Shown: positions 8,135 to 16,332 of the stretch, in pieces
Numbering within the stretch: position 1 is the first letter of the stretch
Layout of the letters: each line of letters begins with the position of its first letter
Assembly (NCBI GenBank): GCA_047973125.1
Contig: JBKEBK010000025.1
Coordinates: 62,001 to 126,000 of the forward strand
DNA: 64,000 bases
From: CAYNRG01 sp047973125
Lineage (GTDB): Bacteria > Bacillota_I > Bacilli_A > Erysipelotrichales > Erysipelotrichaceae
Reading direction: 5' to 3'
Made by a program: the position numbers and the translations under genes
Notes under the pieces: model-generated
Seen by the model: only the letters and a program-made list of their open reading frames with translations
What the model was told of the DNA's origin: nothing
Database searches by the model: none

Positions 8135-9529
8135 CTATCCAATTAAAAGCTCACCATGAGGGTAAGACACCTCACTTGTCTTTTGTTTGCGTTTACTGCT
8201 AAATACAGAAAGTAAGATTGTTATAGCCCCTACTCTTCCGATAAACATTAATACTATAATAACACTCTTACCAACACTTGACAACAAGGATGTTACACCA
8301 GTTGATAATCCTACCGTCGCTATTGCTGAGACAACTTCAAAGACAATATCAATAAATCCAATATTTTCCGTAATTGTTAAAATGAAAACAGCTAAGAAAA
8401 CTGCAGACAACATTGTTAAAAAAACTGCATATGCTTTCATAAAGGTTATTCTTGGAATTTCTCTTTTAAAAATATTTATTTTATCATTTTCTTTTAGTAC
8501 TGAAAATGCAAATATAAACAACATTGCAAATGTCGTAGTTTTTATCCCACCGGCTGTTCCTCCAGGTGATCCCCCGATAATCATATACAATAAAGAAATA
8601 AATTTTGTTGATGGATTTAAATGACTAAAGTTTATAGTACTAAATCCTGCAGTACGATAAGTAGTTGATTGAAATAATGAAGTCATTATTTTATCAGGTA
8701 AGCTTAATAATCCAATTGTTTGAGGATTTGTAAATTCTAAAACAAAAAACAAAAGCGTTCCACTTAAAATTAAGATTGAAGTAACTAATAGCACAAACCT
8801 TGTATGTACAGTTAAAGATTTAAATACTTTTTTTAAGACACTACCTTTCTTAAGCAATAAAGGAATGCTTTTTCTAAGTTCAAACCAAACGATAAATCCT
8901 AGACCACCTGTTATTATCAAAGCCATAACAGTAAAGTTTATAAGTGGATCAGATATATACTTTCCAAGACTAATAGAACCTAAGTTATCAATTCCTGCAT
9001 TACAAAAGGCAGATACGGATAAAAATAATGATTTAAAAAGTCCATCAGCAATTCCAAATTCTGGAATAAATCTAATACATATCAATACAAAACCAATCCC
9101 TTCAAAAAATAGTGTATATTTTAAAATACTTTTAATAAATTTAGGAATGTCTTGTAAGTCTCCTTTACTTAGAGAATCTTGAATCATCTTTTTTTCAGCG
9201 TAAAATAATTTATATTTCATCAACGATAAAACAGTAGCAAGTAAGGTCATAAGACCTAAGCCCCCTATCTGCATCATAATTAATAAAACAATTTGTCCAA
9301 AAATATTATATTGCTCAACTATAACAAAAGGAACAAGTCCAGTTACACACGTAGCGCTTGTAGCAACAAATAAGTTATCAAGTAAGCTCTTAGGATTTAT
9401 ATTATTAGTAAATGGTAGTGATAATAATATAGTACCCGTTAATATAACCAATAAAAAACTAAGGGCTAATAAAGGCATCGCACCAAAATCTTTAAATATT
9501 TTTTGACGAAGCGACATTTTTTTAAACAT
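8135..9529 (-). CDS. ktrB: KtrB/TrkH-family potassium transporter pore subunit
   Basis: Integral membrane potassium-uptake subunit, 464 residues, built from four M1-P-M2 repeats. The four P-loop selectivity segments are visible with their central glycines: SATCVTGLVP, SAFCNAGIDN, TYRTAGFST and IATVGLSTG. Hydrophobic helices fill the rest. The size and the partner KtrA-type regulator immediately downstream favour a Ktr system, probably sodium-coupled, over E. coli TrkH, which is larger and paired with a two-domain TrkA. Start ATG 9529 has a GGGGG ribosome site. It is divergent from the helicase gene. Confidence 0.93.
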   Translation of the reverse strand: MFKKMSLRQKIFKDFGAMPLLALSFLLVILTGTILLSLPFTNNINPKSLLDNLFVATSATCVTGLVPFVIVEQYNIFGQIVLLIMMQIGGLGLMTLLATVLSLMKYKLFYAEKKMIQDSLSKGDLQDIPKFIKSILKYTLFFEGIGFVLICIRFIPEFGIADGLFKSLFLSVSAFCNAGIDNLGSISLGKYISDPLINFTVMALIITGGLGFIVWFELRKSIPLLLKKGSVLKKVFKSLTVHTRFVLLVTSILILSGTLLFFVLEFTNPQTIGLLSLPDKIMTSLFQSTTYRTAGFSTINFSHLNPSTKFISLLYMIIGGSPGGTAGGIKTTTFAMLFIFAFSVLKENDKINIFKREIPRITFMKAYAVFLTMLSAVFLAVFILTITENIGFIDIVFEVVSAIATVGLSTGVTSLLSSVGKSVIIVLMFIGRVGAITILLSVFSSKRKQKTSEVSYPHGELLIG

Positions 9530-9557
9530 ATAATACCCCCTTGATATTTCATTTAAT

Positions 9558-9586
9558 AGTTTACAACTTAATCTTTATTAGTTCAA
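9558..9586 (-). promoter_or_regulatory. Sigma-A-type promoter for ktrBA
   Basis: Minus strand TTGAAC (9581-9586), 17-base spacer, TAAACT (9558-9563). The 90-base divergent spacer to the helicase gene is too short for a ydaO/c-di-AMP riboswitch, and none was recognised. Confidence 0.5.
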
Positions 9587-9650
9587 GTATTATTTTTTTT
9601 GTATACTTTGACCAATAAATATGTTATCATTTTACCTTAGAGGTAAAAAT

Positions 9651-11279
9651 ATGAAATTTAATGAATTAAACTTAACACCAGAAATGTTAAAAGCAATAAA
9701 TGATTGTAACTATGAGGAAGCAACATATATCCAAAGTGAGTGTATACCACTCATTTTACAAGATAAAGACGTAATAGGACAATCACAGACAGGAACCGGA
9801 AAAACGGCTGCCTTTGCAATACCAATTATTGAGAAAATTAATGTTGAAATTAAGAAAAAACCACAGGTTATTATTCTTACTCCCACAAGAGAGCTTGCTC
9901 TACAAATTACTGAAGAGATAAGAAAATTTTCTAAATATAAAGAAGGATGTAAAACAGTATCAATTTATGGTGGATCACCAATACAACGACAAATTCAAGA
10001 CTTAAAAAATGGATGTAGTATTGTTGTTGGCTGTCCTGGAAGAATTTTAGACCATATAAGAAGAAAAACACTTAAGCTTAATGAATGTAGTAAAATTGTT
10101 TTAGATGAAGCAGACGAAATGTTAAATATGGGTTTCAGAGAAGATATTGAACTTATTTTAAAAGAGCTACCAGAAGATAGACAAACAGTTTTATTTTCTG
10201 CTACTATGCCTAAGGCTATTTTGGAACTTACAAAAGAATACCAAACATCACCTGTTCATATCAAATCACAGAAAAAAGAAATGACTGCTGCAAGAATAGA
10301 ACAAATAGTTTATGAGTGTAAACAAAAAGATAAGCAAAATCTTCTATTACAACTTATTGATTTAAAAAGACCTAAAATTGCCATAGTATTCTGTAATACA
10401 AAAAAGATGGTTGATGATTTAACAAGTGATTTAGTTGCTAAAGGATATTCTGCAGCAGCATTACACGGTGATATGAAACAAGAAGCAAGAAGTAATGTTA
10501 TGAAAAGATTTAAAGAAAAAAAGATTAATATCTTAATTGCTACAGATGTTGCAGCAAGAGGTATAGATGTTGATAATATGGACGTTGTTTACAACTTTGA
10601 CTTTCCTCAAGAAACCGAATACTATGTTCATAGAATTGGAAGAACTGGTAGAGCAGGAAATCAAGGTATGGCTATTACCCTTCTTACACCAAGACAAACC
10701 ATTTTAATTAAAGAATTAAAAAGAATAACAAATGCTTCAATTGAAATGAAAGAATTACCAACAGCTGATGAAATATATGAAATTAAAATGAACCAAATTT
10801 ACTGTGATATTCAAGAAATGTTATCTAAACCAGTAACAAATGATATAGAACAATTAGTTACGGATATTCATCATCAACATGTGTCTTACAAAGATCTTGC
10901 AACAGCACTTCTTAATAACATGTTTGCAGAAAGTTTAATAATACCAATTCAACCAGTAAAAAAATCTGAAAAATCTAATAATAAGAAAAGATCAGTTTAT
11001 GAAACAATCGAACTTAATATTGGAAGAAAAAACAAAATTAAACCTTCTGATCTAACAAATGTGTTATCAAAAGCAATAAACGTTTCAGCAAGAGATATTG
11101 GTAACATTGATATAAAAGAAAATAATACCCTAATATCACTTCAAAAAAATAAGTTATCAAAGTTATCTGACTATTTTAAACAGCATAAACTTAAAGGTGT
11201 TAGTATTAAAATTAAGTCAGCAACAAACAAAAAAAACACAAGAAAAAGAAACAACAATAAAAGAAGATCATCAAGATAG
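9651..11279 (+). CDS. DEAD-box RNA helicase with DbpA-type C-terminal RNA-binding domain (DeaD/CshA-like)
   Basis: ATP-dependent RNA helicase of about 542 residues. Motifs seen in order: Q motif (FNELNLTPEM then IQSECIP), motif I SQTGTGKT, PTREL, DEAD (LDEADEML), SAT, ATDVAARGID and HRIGRTGRAG. The C-terminal part (about 460-525) resembles the DbpA/CsdA RNA-binding domain (IGRKNKIKPSDL), followed by a basic Arg/Lys/Asn tail. Likely roles are cold adaptation, ribosome assembly or mRNA turnover. Although the frame is open from 9621, the start is placed at ATG 9651 because TTAGAGG ends about 8 bases upstream and the Q motif then begins at once. Monocistronic, with a strong terminator. Confidence 0.92.
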   Translation: MKFNELNLTPEMLKAINDCNYEEATYIQSECIPLILQDKDVIGQSQTGTGKTAAFAIPIIEKINVEIKKKPQVIILTPTRELALQITEEIRKFSKYKEGCKTVSIYGGSPIQRQIQDLKNGCSIVVGCPGRILDHIRRKTLKLNECSKIVLDEADEMLNMGFREDIELILKELPEDRQTVLFSATMPKAILELTKEYQTSPVHIKSQKKEMTAARIEQIVYECKQKDKQNLLLQLIDLKRPKIAIVFCNTKKMVDDLTSDLVAKGYSAAALHGDMKQEARSNVMKRFKEKKINILIATDVAARGIDVDNMDVVYNFDFPQETEYYVHRIGRTGRAGNQGMAITLLTPRQTILIKELKRITNASIEMKELPTADEIYEIKMNQIYCDIQEMLSKPVTNDIEQLVTDIHHQHVSYKDLATALLNNMFAESLIIPIQPVKKSEKSNNKKRSVYETIELNIGRKNKIKPSDLTNVLSKAINVSARDIGNIDIKENNTLISLQKNKLSKLSDYFKQHKLKGVSIKIKSATNKKNTRKRNNNKRRSSR

Positions 11280-11290
11280 TTAAAATTTTT

Positions 11291-11335
11291 AAAAGCACAC
11301 ATTAATTGAGTTACAAATAATGTGTGCTTTTTATT
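11291..11335 (+). terminator. Intrinsic terminator of the DEAD-box helicase gene
   Basis: Perfect 14-bp stem AAAAGCACACATTA (11291-11304) / TAATGTGTGCTTTT (11318-11331), 13-base loop, followed by TTATT. Confidence 0.88.
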
Positions 11336-11354
11336 ATGCGAAAATTATCAATAA

Positions 11355-11389
11355 AAATAAAAAAGGTATTAGTTTTTATAACCAATACC
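11355..11389 (-). terminator. Intrinsic terminator after rplT
   Basis: Minus-strand stem GGTATTGGTT (11389-11380) pairs with AACTAATACC (11374-11365), including one G-U pair, with a 5-base loop and a following T-run (TTTTTTATTTTTAT). It ends the infC-rpmI-rplT operon, 14 bases past the rplT stop. Confidence 0.85.
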
Positions 11390-11402
11390 AAAATAAGTTG
11401 AT

Positions 11403-11762
11403 TTATTTCTTAAGTGCTTTCTTAGCAGATTTAACAATTGTTTCAAATCCCTTTGCATCATGTATTGCAATTTCACTAAGCATTTTACGATTCACTGTAA
11501 TACCAGCAAGCTTTAGACCATGCATAAGCTGTGAATAACTAATTTCATGTTGTCTTGCTCCTGCATTAATACGTGCAATCCATAATTTACGCATTTCACG
11601 CTTAAGTTGTTTTCTTCCGATATATGAATAACGAAGAGATCTCATTACTTGTTCATTAGCCGTTTTATATAGTAAATGCTTTGAACCAAAATATCCTTTC
11701 GCTAATTTTAATACTCTTTTTCTACGTGCACGAGATACCGTACCGCCTTTTACTCTAGCCAT
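11403..11762 (-). CDS. rplT: 50S ribosomal protein L20
   Basis: Early-binding large-subunit protein of 119 residues, essential for 50S assembly. The extended basic N-terminus (MARVKGG then RARRKRVLKLAKGYFG) and the globular part (RKLWIARINAGAR, YSQLMHGLK) match the family throughout. L20 is also the known autoregulator of infC-rpmI-rplT operons in Gram-positive bacteria by binding the operon leader. An AGGAGG site precedes ATG 11762. It is the last gene of the operon, followed by a terminator. Confidence 0.98.
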   Translation of the reverse strand: MARVKGGTVSRARRKRVLKLAKGYFGSKHLLYKTANEQVMRSLRYSYIGRKQLKREMRKLWIARINAGARQHEISYSQLMHGLKLAGITVNRKMLSEIAIHDAKGFETIVKSAKKALKK

Positions 11763-11777
11763 TTCTTATTCCTCCTA

Positions 11778-11972
11778 TTAGTCTTGAAGCAAATGCTTGA
11801 TTCTTTTCATATCACTCTTTGATACAAGTGTAGATTTTCTTAACTTAACTTTTTGCTTATGAGTTTTATTTGCTGCAAAGTGAGATACATAAGCATGACT
11901 TCTCTTTAACTTTCCAGTACCTGTTCTTTTAACACGTTTTGCAAGTGTTTTTTTTGTTTTCATTTTTGGCAT
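11778..11972 (-). CDS. rpmI: 50S ribosomal protein L35
   Basis: Small basic large-subunit protein of 64 residues starting MPKMKTKKTLAKR, with the family pattern of KRTGTGKLKRSHAY and a C-terminal DMKRIKHLL. The frame is open upstream to 12020, but ATG 11972 is chosen because AGGAGG lies 9 bases upstream and the MPKMKT start is the invariant L35 N-terminus. It lies between infC and rplT with spacers of about 15-20 bases. Confidence 0.97.
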   Translation of the reverse strand: MPKMKTKKTLAKRVKRTGTGKLKRSHAYVSHFAANKTHKQKVKLRKSTLVSKSDMKRIKHLLQD

Positions 11973-11991
11973 ATTTAAAGTTCCTCCTAAT

Positions 11992-12519
11992 TTATTTAGC
12001 CTTTTTTGGAGATAATACAACAGACATTGTATTTCCCTCCATTTTTGGTGGTTTTTCTACTCCAGCAACATCAGAAATTGCCTCTATAAAGTTTTTCATA
12101 ACTTCCTTACCAACAACCACTCTGGTCATCATACGTCCTCTAAAACGCATATCAACCTTTACCTTAAGACCTGATTCGATCCATTTTCTTGCATGTCTTA
12201 ATTTTGTTTCAAAATCATGCTTATCAATAACTGGTGATAGTCTAATTGGTTTTACCTCTGTAACTTGTTGATTTCTCTTAGCTTCTTTTGCCTTTTTTTG
12301 AGATTCAAAACGATATTTTCCAAAATCTAAGATTTTGCATACCGGCGGATTACCATTAGGAGCTACACATACAAGATCTAATTCATTCTCATATGCCTTT
12401 TCAAGAGCCTCACGGCGAGACAAAATACCTATTTGTTCCCCATTATCCCCTATTACTAATACTTCTTTAAAACGAATGTTTTCATTTACTAACTCATCAG
12501 TCATGTTTTTCTTTGTGAT
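11992..12519 (-). CDS. infC: Translation initiation factor IF-3 with a non-canonical ATC start
   Basis: IF-3 binds the 30S subunit and checks the initiator tRNA and start codon. The two-domain sequence is clear: N-domain from DELVNENIRF, linker rich in Lys/Glu (QKKAKEAKRN), C-domain with HDFETKLRHARKW and FRGRMMTR. No ATG, GTG or TTG is well placed: GGAGG (12532-12528) lies 8 bases before ATC at 12519, whereas the first internal ATG (12504) is 23 bases away. IF-3 genes are the classic case of AUU/AUC/AUA starts used for autoregulation, so ATC is taken as the start (about 175 residues). First gene of infC-rpmI-rplT, behind an attenuator. Confidence 0.9.
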   Translation of the reverse strand: MTKKNMTDELVNENIRFKEVLVIGDNGEQIGILSRREALEKAYENELDLVCVAPNGNPPVCKILDFGKYRFESQKKAKEAKRNQQVTEVKPIRLSPVIDKHDFETKLRHARKWIESGLKVKVDMRFRGRMMTRVVVGKEVMKNFIEAISDVAGVEKPPKMEGNTMSVVLSPKKAK

Positions 12520-12532
12520 ATACAACACCTCC

Positions 12533-12664
12533 AGACTCACAAATAAAAAAGCAAGTACATAATGCACCTGCAAAAATACTCTAACTTTATTTTAAAGTAG
12601 CGCATAACCCAAATCCTAAGGATATCAGGTGAGAAGAGGTGCTTCTGCTTTCCACATTTAATAC
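12533..12664 (-). promoter_or_regulatory. Leader RNA of infC-rpmI-rplT (L20-leader type attenuator)
   Basis: About 130 untranslated bases between the promoter and infC, with an internal intrinsic terminator at the 3' end. Upstream in the leader, GCACCT (12642-12637) can pair with AGGTGC (12569-12564), and CACCTG (12631-12626) with CAGGTG (12570-12565). Both targets are the left arm of the terminator, so either pairing would act as antiterminator. This layout matches the L20-controlled leaders known upstream of the same operon in Bacilli. The assignment to that RNA family is by context and layout, not by a covariance search. Confidence 0.65.
12541..12571 (-). terminator. Attenuator terminator in the infC leader
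   Basis: Minus-strand stem GCAGGTGCA (12571-12563) pairs with TGTACTTGC (12559-12551), with a 3-base loop, two G-U pairs and a T-rich tract (TTTTTTATTT, 12550-12541). It lies only about 10 bases upstream of the infC ribosome site, so read-through must be regulated for the operon to be expressed. Confidence 0.75.
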
Positions 12665-12670
12665 TATGTA

Positions 12671-12699
12671 AATATAACGCAAATACACTTAAATGTCAA
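12671..12699 (-). promoter_or_regulatory. Sigma-A promoter of infC-rpmI-rplT
   Basis: Minus strand TTGACA (12699-12694), 17-base spacer, TATATT (12676-12671). Consensus -35 and a one-mismatch -10; start expected near 12664. Confidence 0.8.
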
Positions 12700-12761
12700 T
12701 GATTTTTTAAAACTTTATACTTTTATTTCTGAATCAATAGTGATAATGTCTTAAATATTAA

Positions 12762-12804
12762 ATAAAAAAATGATAAAATCATCTCTAATAAATGACTTTA
12801 TCAT
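12762..12804 (-). terminator. Intrinsic terminator after the fakA-asp23 operon
   Basis: Minus-strand arm from about 12804 to 12792 pairs with 12783-12770 (TGATAAAGTCAT against ATGATTTTATCA, one G-U), followed by TTTTTTTATT. The 64 bases between it and the Asp23-like stop hold nothing else recognisable. Confidence 0.7.
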
Positions 12805-12868
12805 CTTATGAAAAACATAGTAACTATGAGTAAAATAATTTAAATAATTTTTTAAAATTGTTTAATAT

Positions 12869-13210
12869 TTAGTTAGTTTTACCATTTATTTCAAATCCAT
12901 TTACTACAATATCAATTTTATCACAGTTGATACTAGTCATTTGTAAAATATTCTGATTTATTCGATGTTGTAGTTTCTCACATTCTACATTAACACTTGC
13001 ACCATATTTTACTTTAACATTTACAATAATACTCAACTTATTTTTTACGATTTTACACTGTACAGCATGTGAAAATTTGCCTGTTGAAAATGTTTCAATA
13101 TCTTTAACATCATTTAAAACAATCGTAGTTATTGTTTCAAAAACAGCTTTTGATAAAGCGATTTCTCCAACAGTAGATTCATCTTTTAAAATTATATACT
13201 CTTGTTTCAT
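12869..13210 (-). CDS. Asp23/Gls24 (DUF322) family envelope stress protein, second copy
   Basis: Small soluble protein of 113 residues resembling the Asp23/Gls24 family: an N-terminal GEIALSKAVFETITT helix, a central VKVKYGASVNVECEKLQHRINQN segment and a C-terminal strand ending IVVNGFEI. It is more diverged than the paralogue at 14854-15213, notably lacking the Gly-rich VVGMASK turn. Known members are membrane-associated alkaline-shock or envelope-stress proteins, without established enzymatic activity. It follows fakA by 20 bases and ends the operon, so it probably shares a role with YloU and FakA. Calling it Asp23-family is moderately secure; specific function is unknown. Confidence 0.7.
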   Translation of the reverse strand: MKQEYIILKDESTVGEIALSKAVFETITTIVLNDVKDIETFSTGKFSHAVQCKIVKNKLSIIVNVKVKYGASVNVECEKLQHRINQNILQMTSINCDKIDIVVNGFEINGKTN

Positions 13211-13230
13211 ATAATATCCTTTTACCTTTC

Positions 13231-14841
13231 TTATTCAACGCCGAAAACAAAGCTATATACTGGCTGATCACCATTTTGAATTTCCACTTCAATATCGAAA
13301 TTATCATTAATATACGCCTCTACAGCATCAACTTCATCTTTATTAACACCAGCTCCAACATAAACAGTAATAATCTCACTTTCCTCATCAACCATTCTGT
13401 TAATCAAATCTTTTGTTACTTTATCTTTATCTTTACTGTTGGATACAATTTCTTTTTCATAAATCCCCATATAGTCACCTTCAGCAATTTCATTACCATC
13501 AAATGTTGTATTTTTTATAGCGTATGTTATTTGCCCAGTTTTAGTATGCTCAATTGCTTCTTGCATATCTACAATATTACTCTCAATATCTACTTCTGGA
13601 TTAAATACTAAACAAGCAGATATCCCCTCTGGAATACTTTTTGATGGTAAAACATGAATGTTGTCATTTTCTAAAACTTGTTGCGCTTGCTGAGCAGCTA
13701 AAATAATGTTTGAATTATTTGGCAAGACAAATATATGTTCTGCATCTAACTCCTTTATTACTTCCACAAAATCCTCAGTAGATGGATTCATAGTTTGACC
13801 ACCTGAAATTATTTTATCGGTGCGATACTCTTTAAATAAGCTTTCAAGACCACTACCTGCAGCAACTGCAACAATTGCATATTTTTTAACTTCTTTAACT
13901 TTTTCATTTAAAATAATTTCATTATGTTGCTCCTGCATGTTTTCAATTTTTAATTTAACAAATTCTCCATAACGTTGGGCAATATTTAAAGCATTTCCAG
14001 GAGTTAGTGTATGAACATGTACCTTTACAATATCATCATCTTTTACTACAACGATTGAATCTCCAAGCTTTGATAAAGATAATCTTAATCTATCTTCCTT
14101 AAAAGTGTTTAAACTTTCATGATTTAATCTCACAATAAATTCAGTACAATAACCAAACTCACCAGATGTGTTTTCAATATTTGATTTTACAACATCATTT
14201 ATGCTGTTATCAGTTTCAATAACCTCACCAAGTAAAGCTGCTTTAAAACCTTCTAGAACTTTAAGTAATCCAGCTCCACCACTATCTACTACCCCTACTT
14301 CTTTTAAAATTGGAAGCAATTCCGGTGTATAATCTAGTGTTTTTTTAGCTTCCATGCAAAGAACATCCATATATTCATTAATAGAAATATCTGGATTGTT
14401 TTCTAAGTGAATCTTAGCCATTTCACTACTTTCACGAATTACAGTCAAAATAGTTCCCTCAACTGGCCTCATTACTGCCTTATAAGATACTATACTACCA
14501 TTTAAAAATGCACTTGCAAGATCACTAACTGTAGCTTCTTTTTTACCCTCTAATTCTTGGTAAAAACCTCTAAAAATTTGAGATAAAATTACACCAGAGT
14601 TTCCCCTTGCTCCCATAAGTAATCCTTTTGATAAAGCTTTTGCAACCAAAGACAATTCATCGCTAGCAAGTTCTATTGCATCTTTTGTACCACTTGAAAA
14701 TGTCATTGACATATTTGTTCCTGTATCTCCATCAGGTACTGGAAAAACATTTAAAGCATCTATTTCATTCTTATAATTATTTAAATTATTCGAACCATTC
14801 CTAAGCATGGCTTTTAACTTTATACCATTAATTGTATCCAT
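13231..14841 (-). CDS. fakA: Fatty acid kinase catalytic subunit FakA (DAK/YloV family)
   Basis: About 536 residues. The N-terminal DhaL/DAK2 ATP-binding domain contains FPVPDGDTGTNM, the magnesium-nucleotide signature, and GARGNSGVILSQ. A middle domain (about 230-320) and a C-terminal DegV-like domain (from about 320, VAAGSGLESLF) follow. With a FakB lipid-binding partner, which is not in this window, FakA phosphorylates exogenous fatty acids for phospholipid synthesis. Start set at ATG 14841 with GGAGG 5 bases upstream; the frame also opens at a TTG at 14853, which has no site. It sits between two Asp23-family genes; the yloU-yloV order is conserved in Bacilli. Confidence 0.92.
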   Translation of the reverse strand: MDTINGIKLKAMLRNGSNNLNNYKNEIDALNVFPVPDGDTGTNMSMTFSSGTKDAIELASDELSLVAKALSKGLLMGARGNSGVILSQIFRGFYQELEGKKEATVSDLASAFLNGSIVSYKAVMRPVEGTILTVIRESSEMAKIHLENNPDISINEYMDVLCMEAKKTLDYTPELLPILKEVGVVDSGGAGLLKVLEGFKAALLGEVIETDNSINDVVKSNIENTSGEFGYCTEFIVRLNHESLNTFKEDRLRLSLSKLGDSIVVVKDDDIVKVHVHTLTPGNALNIAQRYGEFVKLKIENMQEQHNEIILNEKVKEVKKYAIVAVAAGSGLESLFKEYRTDKIISGGQTMNPSTEDFVEVIKELDAEHIFVLPNNSNIILAAQQAQQVLENDNIHVLPSKSIPEGISACLVFNPEVDIESNIVDMQEAIEHTKTGQITYAIKNTTFDGNEIAEGDYMGIYEKEIVSNSKDKDKVTKDLINRMVDEESEIITVYVGAGVNKDEVDAVEAYINDNFDIEVEIQNGDQPVYSFVFGVE

Positions 14842-14853
14842 ATTAACCTCCAA

Positions 14854-15213
14854 CTAATTAACCACTCGGACACCTTGAACATAAACATTTACCGAGTTCA
14901 ATTCAATTTGCAAAGTCTTTTCTAACATGTATTTGACATTCTTTTGAACTTCAAAACTAATTTCTGAAATCTTAATACCATGACCTACAATAATAAATAC
15001 GTCTAATTCTAAACGGCCATCCTTTTTTCTAACTACAATACCTTTTGAATAGTTATCTTTTTTAAGTAATTCTGATAAACCATCTCTTAGTAATTTTTTT
15101 GATGCCATTCCCACAACTCCATAACATTCAGTAACAATACCTCCAGTTAATGTTGCTATCGCTTCTTCTGAAATATTAATGTTTCCAAGCGATGTATTTT
15201 TTTCAATCGACAT
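14854..15213 (-). CDS. yloU: Asp23/Gls24 family protein (YloU)
   Basis: 119 residues of the Asp23/Gls24 family: GNINISEEAIATLTGG, CYGVVGMASKKLLRDGL, then a strand-rich core and a terminal VNVYVQGVRVV. This is the conserved Firmicutes protein encoded immediately upstream of fakA (yloU-yloV). Its precise role is unsettled; members act in envelope homeostasis. Start ATG 15213 follows GGAGG by 8 bases. It is the first gene of a three-gene operon driven by an extended -10 promoter at 15240-15248. In Bacillus rpmB is divergent here; no rpmB is seen in this spacer. Confidence 0.85.
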   Translation of the reverse strand: MSIEKNTSLGNINISEEAIATLTGGIVTECYGVVGMASKKLLRDGLSELLKKDNYSKGIVVRKKDGRLELDVFIIVGHGIKISEISFEVQKNVKYMLEKTLQIELNSVNVYVQGVRVVN

Positions 15214-15239
15214 AGTTTTACCTCCTAGTCCTAATCTCT

Positions 15240-15248
15240 ATTATATCA
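15240..15248 (-). promoter_or_regulatory. Extended -10 promoter for yloU-fakA
   Basis: Minus strand TGATATAAT, with TGn-extended perfect -10; the -35 region (AATACA) is weak. Start near 15233 would give a leader of about 20 bases that includes the GGAGG site. Confidence 0.6.
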
Positions 15249-15330
15249 TATTTTTTATTTTTTGTATTAATTTAGCTATTGCCTAAAAAACATCTAAATA
15301 CAAAAGATAAAATTTTTTAATATTTTTAAT

Positions 15331-16329
15331 TTAGTTATCCGTATTTTCGTTATCTGGATTTTCATTTTCATCCTTATCTAAAAATGATAAATCTGTTTCA
15401 TCCGCTCCAATAGGAACTATAATTTTATTCCCCGACTCATCTAATATAAACTCACCACTCTCATCCTTGTAATACTTCTTTTCAATTTTATCTCCATATT
15501 CATCCACCATAAAGTTACCTAAATCATCTATCCAATATTCCACTTCTTTTTCAACTTCATCCCAAGGACATACCGAAGTGTAAGCAACTTCTAAACCATC
15601 ATCTGAAAAAATACAATTTCCCTCTTTCACATCTAGTTCAGAAATAATTTGAATATAAGAATTTAAAACGGACATTGAATAGTAACTTGAAAAAAAGAAA
15701 TTTCTATCATTCATTTTTAATAATAAAGTATTTGGATCATATGATAGTTCATATCTTTGAATCTCAGAAATTAACTCAATCATCTTGTAATCTACATCTC
15801 TAAATGCTCTTAGCAACCCTTTAATTTGTTCTTCGTCTTCAAAACCTGTTAAATACGGTACCCTTGAAATAACCGGCATTAAATTATCATCTATTTCCAT
15901 TATTTCACCAGATTTAAATATTAACTCTGGTACTTCATTATATTTATATGCAAAAGGCTCTGCTTCTTTTATTTCAATTAAAACAACATTATTGCTTAAT
16001 AGTTTAACATTAGCGCTATTAATAAATGCATTCTTTTCAAGTTTCTTTTCAACATTTCCACTTATTACAAAATAATATATATCTTTTGATGATAAGCCAC
16101 TCATATTAATAACCATATCATCTTCTAAAAAATAATTGCCTTTAATATTTATCGCTTTAATTTTAGATACTGGGGATAAAGTTGTAAGTAACATAATTAA
16201 ACAAGCACCAAAAAAACACGCTATTAAAAATAAGATTGGTTTCATTTTAAGAAAACTATATTTATTCTTAACATTTTTTCTTTTTTCAAAAACTAAGTCA
16301 ACTGTACTTTTGTTATTTTCTGTTTCCAT
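15331..16329 (-). CDS. divIB: Cell division protein DivIB/FtsQ
   Basis: Bitopic divisome protein of 332 residues: basic cytoplasmic N-terminus (about 1-27), one transmembrane helix (about 30-50), then a POTRA domain beginning SKIKAINIKGNYFLEDD and a beta domain. It belongs to the FtsQ-DivIB/FtsL/DivIC complex that controls septal peptidoglycan synthesis. It lies directly after murB, as in many Bacilli dcw clusters. The last 80 or so residues are unusual, consisting of two imperfect acidic units (DDLGNFMVDEYGDKI and DESGEFILDESGNKI) followed by an Asp/Glu/Asn-rich end. FtsA and FtsZ are not in the window. Confidence 0.9.
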   Translation of the reverse strand: METENNKSTVDLVFEKRKNVKNKYSFLKMKPILFLIACFFGACLIMLLTTLSPVSKIKAINIKGNYFLEDDMVINMSGLSSKDIYYFVISGNVEKKLEKNAFINSANVKLLSNNVVLIEIKEAEPFAYKYNEVPELIFKSGEIMEIDDNLMPVISRVPYLTGFEDEEQIKGLLRAFRDVDYKMIELISEIQRYELSYDPNTLLLKMNDRNFFFSSYYSMSVLNSYIQIISELDVKEGNCIFSDDGLEVAYTSVCPWDEVEKEVEYWIDDLGNFMVDEYGDKIEKKYYKDESGEFILDESGNKIIVPIGADETDLSFLDKDENENPDNENTDN

Positions 16330-16332
16330 ACA

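Noticed and set aside
8187..8624. 145-codon plus-strand open frame opposite ktrB
   Set aside because: It is antisense to a gene with clear family motifs, has no ribosome site and a composition expected from the complement of membrane-protein codons.
9598..9630. Promoter for the DEAD-box helicase gene
   Set aside because: TTGTAT and TATGTT/TATCAT elements exist, but no pair has acceptable spacing, so no promoter was called.
9530..9650. Search for a c-di-AMP (ydaO) riboswitch upstream of ktrBA
   Set aside because: The spacer is only about 90 bases and shares none of the conserved blocks; a plain promoter is present.
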